Assembly: GCA_017959625.1 (NCBI GenBank)
Contig: JAGDAG010000207.1
Coordinates: forward strand, 1 to 8,651
From: Abditibacteriota bacterium
Lineage (GTDB): Bacteria; Armatimonadota; UBA5829
Length of the DNA: 8,651 bases
Reading direction: 5' to 3'
The translations under genes were made by a program, and so were the position numbers. The notes beneath the pieces are model-generated. The model saw only the letters and a list, made by a program, of their open reading frames with translations, had not been told where the DNA came from and made no database searches. The first letter of the stretch is position 1. Every line of letters begins with the position of its first letter. This document shows positions 6,070 to 8,651 of this stretch, piece by piece.

Positions 6070-7152
6070 ATGAAAAAACCCCTATTGATCCTGGCGCTTA
6101 TCCTTGCGGCTTTTTCCGCATACGCAAGCGAAGCGTCCTTTATCGAAGAAGGCAGGGAAGCCGCCCGGAAAGCGGATCTGGCGTTTTTGTGGGGCAGCGA
6201 CACCCATCACCAGTCCGAGGGGAGTTACGGAGCCCAGAAGGGCCTGATAGACGAGTTCGTTTCTGTGGCAAACGGTATCGGCGTCGATTATACAGCCATT
6301 ACCGGCGACATAGTCAACGGGTATTACAACAGGGAAAGCCAGGAGAGGAACCTTTCCGAAATAAGAGAATGGCTGGACGGCTGCAAAATGCCGGTGATGC
6401 TCACTATGGGCAACCACGACGACAACGGCTGGTTCATATCCGGCCAGGCTTCAGTAAAGGAGATCGGCAGTCTTGACGAGCTGTTCCCCAAGGAAGACTT
6501 TTTCAAAGTGGCTCTCAGAGGCCACGAAAAAGAATTCGTCCGGGACCCCAAAAACCCTTACGGCGGCTGGTATTACAAAGACTTCACCAAAGCGAAGATA
6601 AGGGTCATAATACTCAACTCCATCGATATCCCCTATATCCCCAAGGACAAGGGGCTGAAATATTACGGCCAGTGGCATTACGGTTTCTGTGAAGCGCAGC
6701 TGCAGTGGCTGGCAAATAAGGCCCTCAGGTTCAGCAAAAAGGGCTGGGGCGTGATAGTTATGACCCACAACGATTATTCCTCTTCCGAGAAGATCTTTGA
6801 CCGGGTCATGCGTCCGGTCAACGGCGATATAGTGGAAGACCTGCTGGAGGCTTTTGAGAAAAAAGGATCCGGCACCTTTGTTTCCGAAGTGGAAGACCAT
6901 AACGCCACGGTGAAATATGATTTCCGCCGCAACGCATCCAACGAGTTCATCGCTTCTTTTGCCGGCCACAGACACGGCGACATTTACGATTACGTGAAGG
7001 GCACTCCCCATATCCTTATCGCCGGCATATTCGACAAGCAGAAAGGCGGTTTCGATCTGGTGACCGTGAACAGAAAAAAGAGGACCATTTCCACAAGAAG
7101 GTACCTTAACGGAGAGGCCTCTCCCGAAAGGAACAGAGAGTTTCTATATTAA
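6070..7152 (+). CDS. Secreted calcineurin-like metallophosphoesterase, array copy 3
   Basis: This 360-residue protein has the signal peptide MKKPLLILALILAAFSAYA, with a classic AxA cut after residue 19. Metal ligands are D44 and H46 (SDTHHQ), D80 (TGDIVNG), N115 and H116 (GNHDD), H233 (MTHND) and H300 and H302 (GHRHGD). It is more diverged than copies 1 and 2: GDLVHG becomes GDIVNG, the segment after GNHDD is NGWFISGQASVKEIG, and the loop after MTHNDY is SSSEKIFDRVMRP. It still keeps the DPKNPYGGWYYKDFTKAK block and SNEFIASFAGHRH. The mature N-terminus SFIEEGREAARKADLAFLW is nearly the same as that of copy 4. It ends in REFLY. It starts 33 bases after copy 2 and is followed by the 75-base gap with a hairpin. 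All catalytic positions are intact, so it is probably active, perhaps with altered substrate preference (inference). Confidence 0.93.
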   Translation: MKKPLLILALILAAFSAYASEASFIEEGREAARKADLAFLWGSDTHHQSEGSYGAQKGLIDEFVSVANGIGVDYTAITGDIVNGYYNRESQERNLSEIREWLDGCKMPVMLTMGNHDDNGWFISGQASVKEIGSLDELFPKEDFFKVALRGHEKEFVRDPKNPYGGWYYKDFTKAKIRVIILNSIDIPYIPKDKGLKYYGQWHYGFCEAQLQWLANKALRFSKKGWGVIVMTHNDYSSSEKIFDRVMRPVNGDIVEDLLEAFEKKGSGTFVSEVEDHNATVKYDFRRNASNEFIASFAGHRHGDIYDYVKGTPHILIAGIFDKQKGGFDLVTVNRKKRTISTRRYLNGEASPERNREFLY

Positions 7153-7170
7153 AGGCGATAAGCCCCGGAG

Positions 7171-7197
7171 CCGGGCAGACGATTTTTGTCTGCCCGG
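7171..7197 (+). other. Perfect 10-bp hairpin between phosphoesterase copies 3 and 4
   Basis: CCGGGCAGAC (7171-7180) and GTCTGCCCGG (7188-7197) are exact inverted repeats around a 7-base loop GATTTTT. The stem is GC-rich and should be very stable in RNA. No run of T follows it on the + strand, nor on the - strand, so it does not look like a standard intrinsic terminator. It sits in the longest gap of the + strand gene run. It could protect mRNA ends, cause partial termination or attenuation, or be a processing site that adjusts expression of copy 4 and glycerate kinase relative to the genes before. Confidence 0.75.
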
Positions 7198-7227
7198 GCC
7201 CGAAGGCTTGTTTGGGGAAAACTATCT

Positions 7228-8295
7228 ATGAAAAAAACATTTTTTGCGTTTTTGCTGCTTTTCGCGGCGGCTTTGGCGGTCTTCGCCGGAGAACCGTCTT
7301 TTATCGAAGAAGGAAAAGAGGCGGCGAAAAAAGCCGACCTGGCGTTTTTGTGGGCCAGCGACGTTCATTATCAGCCCCAGGACAACCACGGTTCTTCCAG
7401 AGAGCTGATCGAAAGCATCGTGGAAGCAGCCAACGGCATGGGAGTTGCCTTTTCCGCCGTTACCGGGGATCTGGTCCACGGCCATTATCCCAGAAATATC
7501 TATCTTGAAAATCTTTCCGACGTGCGTTCTTTTCTTGACGGGGCCCTTGCTCCCGTGCTGCCCGTTATGGGCAATCACGACGACAACAGGTATTTCGTCT
7601 ATAAAAGAGTGGAAAAGGGAGACGGCTTTCTTGATATGAACGAGACGGTTCCCAAGGAAGACTTTTACCGGACCATCCTGAAGGGGCATGAAGACGAATT
7701 CGTCCGGGATCCGAAGAACCCTTACGGCGGCTGGTATTACAAGGATTTTACCAAGGCGAAGGTCAGGGTCATAATGCTGAACTCCATAGATATGCCTTAT
7801 ATCCCCGCGGGACGTTTCAAATACTATGGCGGCTACAGTGAAGCCCAGCTGCAGTGGCTTGCAAACAAGGCTCTCAAATTCAGCAAAAAAGGCTGGGGAG
7901 TGATAGTGATGTGCCATATCGACTACGGCTCGCAGACTATCGGAAACTGGGATATGCCCCAAAATTCCGAAATAGTGGAGGGGATCCTGGAGGCCTTTGC
8001 CAAAAAGGAAGCCGGCACCTTTTATTCGCAGGTCGAAGGTATGGAAGCCAAGGTGAAATACAATTTCCGCAATAACAGATCCTGTGAGTTTATCGGCTCG
8101 TTTGCCGGCCATAAACACAAAAACCTCAGCGAATACGTAAACGGGACTCCCCACGTCCTTATAAGCAACGTTTTCAGAGAGGGTACCGGAGGCTTCGATC
8201 TGGTGCTGATCGACCGTAAAAAAAGGACCGTAGTTACAAAAAGGTGTATAGGCGGCGCCGCGGAGCCTTCCCTTGACAGAGCGTTCGTTTACTGA
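7228..8295 (+). CDS. Secreted calcineurin-like metallophosphoesterase, array copy 4
   Basis: This 355-residue protein has the signal peptide MKKTFFAFLLLFAAALAVFA, with a likely VFA cut after residue 20. Ligands are D45 and H47 (SDVHYQ, where the other copies have SDTHHQ), D81 (TGDLVHG), N116 and H117 (GNHDD), H230 (MCHID) and H295 and H297 (GHKHKN). It lacks about five residues at 197-206, where the others have YYGQW(N/H)YGF, so an aromatic loop next to the central block is shortened. It ends in DRAFVY. ATG 7228 is chosen because the signal peptide begins there and GGGGAA lies 8 bases upstream; the longer in-frame start at 7186 would run through the hairpin and add 14 residues ahead of the signal peptide. 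It shares several exact DNA tracts with copies 1 and 2 that are not found in copy 3, although copy 3 is its neighbour. Confidence 0.93.
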   Translation: MKKTFFAFLLLFAAALAVFAGEPSFIEEGKEAAKKADLAFLWASDVHYQPQDNHGSSRELIESIVEAANGMGVAFSAVTGDLVHGHYPRNIYLENLSDVRSFLDGALAPVLPVMGNHDDNRYFVYKRVEKGDGFLDMNETVPKEDFYRTILKGHEDEFVRDPKNPYGGWYYKDFTKAKVRVIMLNSIDMPYIPAGRFKYYGGYSEAQLQWLANKALKFSKKGWGVIVMCHIDYGSQTIGNWDMPQNSEIVEGILEAFAKKEAGTFYSQVEGMEAKVKYNFRNNRSCEFIGSFAGHKHKNLSEYVNGTPHVLISNVFREGTGGFDLVLIDRKKRTVVTKRCIGGAAEPSLDRAFVY

Positions 8296-8340
8296 CAGGG
8301 CTTTTGACAGCGGGGCTGCCCGGGTTTTACCGGCGGAACA

Positions 8341-8651
8341 ATGAAGATAGTCATCGCCCCCGACAGCTTCAAGGGCTGCCTTTCCTCTCCGGAGGTGTCT
8401 TCCGCCCTGGAGCGGGGCATAAAAAAAATACTTCCGGACTGCTGCATTCTGTCCATGCCTGCGGCCGACGGCGGAGAAGGCACTCTGAGGGCCCTGGTCC
8501 CGGAAGACCATATCCGCAGCATCCCGGCGACGGGGCCCGTGTGGAAAAGGGTGGCGTCGGAATACGGAGTGAAGGACGGCCTCGGCATAGTGGAGACCGC
8601 CCAGGCAGCGGGGCTCACCCTGGCGGAGCCGCCCCTGCGGGGCGGGCTGGC
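8341..8651 (+). CDS. garK: Glycerate kinase, GarK/GlxK family, N-terminal part (cut by window edge)
   Basis: The 103 visible codons begin MKIVIAPDSFKGCLSS, the diagnostic N-terminus of the PF02595 glycerate kinases, followed by SMPAADGGEGTLRAL (about 40-54; family pattern PMADGGEGT) and IVETAQAAGLTL (about 85-96; family pattern VIEMAxAsGL). The enzyme phosphorylates D-glycerate with ATP in the cytoplasm, giving 2- or 3-phosphoglycerate and feeding glycerate into lower glycolysis. There is no signal peptide. ATG 8341 is preceded by GGCGGA at 8332-8337, a mediocre ribosome-binding site at short distance. The gene starts 45 bases after phosphoesterase copy 4, and no convincing terminator lies between, so cotranscription is possible. 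A link between glycerate use and the exported enzymes is not shown by the sequence. The symbol denotes the family; 2-kinase or 3-kinase specificity is not resolved. Confidence 0.9.
   Translation, partial: MKIVIAPDSFKGCLSSPEVSSALERGIKKILPDCCILSMPAADGGEGTLRALVPEDHIRSIPATGPVWKRVASEYGVKDGLGIVETAQAAGLTLAEPPLRGGL

Larger units (their letters stand above)
3826..8295 (+). repeat. Tandem array of four paralogous phosphoesterase genes
   Basis: Four direct repeats of about 1.07-1.12 kb each carry one complete gene and little else. A 26-base tract encoding NPYGGWYYK is identical in all four copies (4315-4340, 5443-5468, 6553-6578, 7717-7742). The repeats do not include transposase genes or flanking terminal repeats, so the array appears to have grown by tandem gene duplication and not by a mobile element. 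Confidence 0.9.

Noticed and set aside
8308..8330. Intrinsic terminator after copy 4 (CGGG-GCTG-CCCG followed by GGTTTT)
   Set aside because: The stem is only 4 bp and the T run is only four bases, so it is too weak to call.
1..8651. CRISPR arrays, tRNA or rRNA genes, transposases and integrase sites
   Set aside because: No short regularly spaced repeats, no clover-leaf or rRNA-like sequence, and no mobile-element genes or terminal repeats are visible. The only repeats are the phosphoesterase paralogues.

Overview
This window is a GC-rich stretch of an unidentified bacterial chromosome. It holds one divergent partial gene at the left edge, followed by eight genes on the + strand packed so tightly that they read as one operon. 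Features pointing to a bacterium are a consensus sigma-70-type promoter (TTGACA-N17-TATAAT), Shine-Dalgarno sites, Sec-type signal peptides and bacterial housekeeping families. Isoleucine ATA and arginine AGA/AGG codons are common despite the high GC. I cannot name a phylum. The exported enzymes would suit a Gram-negative (diderm) cell, but nothing here proves an outer membrane.

Layout. Positions 1-286 (- strand) encode the N-terminal part of a family 2 glycosyltransferase. Positions 287-454 are a divergent promoter region. Then on the + strand: a membrane protein made of two DUF805 units (455-1264); a bifunctional NAD(P)HX epimerase/dehydratase for metabolite repair (1282-2751, possibly from GTG 1264); a secreted GHL10-type glycoside-hydrolase-like protein (2748-3824); four consecutive secreted calcineurin-like metallophosphoesterase paralogues (3826-4941, 4963-6036, 6070-7152, 7228-8295); and the first third or so of a glycerate kinase (from 8341, cut by the window edge). 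Junctions are TAGTG or a 17-nt gap, ATGA, 1 nt, 21 nt, 33 nt, 75 nt (containing a perfect 10-bp hairpin) and 45 nt. I see no convincing intrinsic terminator between any of them.

The notable element is the tandem phosphoesterase array, about 4.5 kb and more than half of the window. Each copy has its own signal peptide and keeps the full set of metal ligands (DxH, GD, GNHD, H, GHxH). All copies share an almost invariant block between the GNHD motif and the next metal histidine, centred on NPYGGWYYKDFTKAK. The first two copies are close at the DNA level, with 115 of 116 bases matching in one stretch. Copies 3 and 4 are more diverged. Copy 4 shares exact DNA tracts with copies 1 and 2 that copy 3 lacks, which suggests gene conversion. 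The first copy starts one base after the GHL10 gene stops. A reasonable but unproven reading is an exported module that acts on a phosphorylated glycan or phosphodiester polymer: GHL10 on the sugar backbone and the phosphoesterases on phosphate esters. The repair enzyme and glycerate kinase are ordinary cytoplasmic functions that may be only operon passengers.
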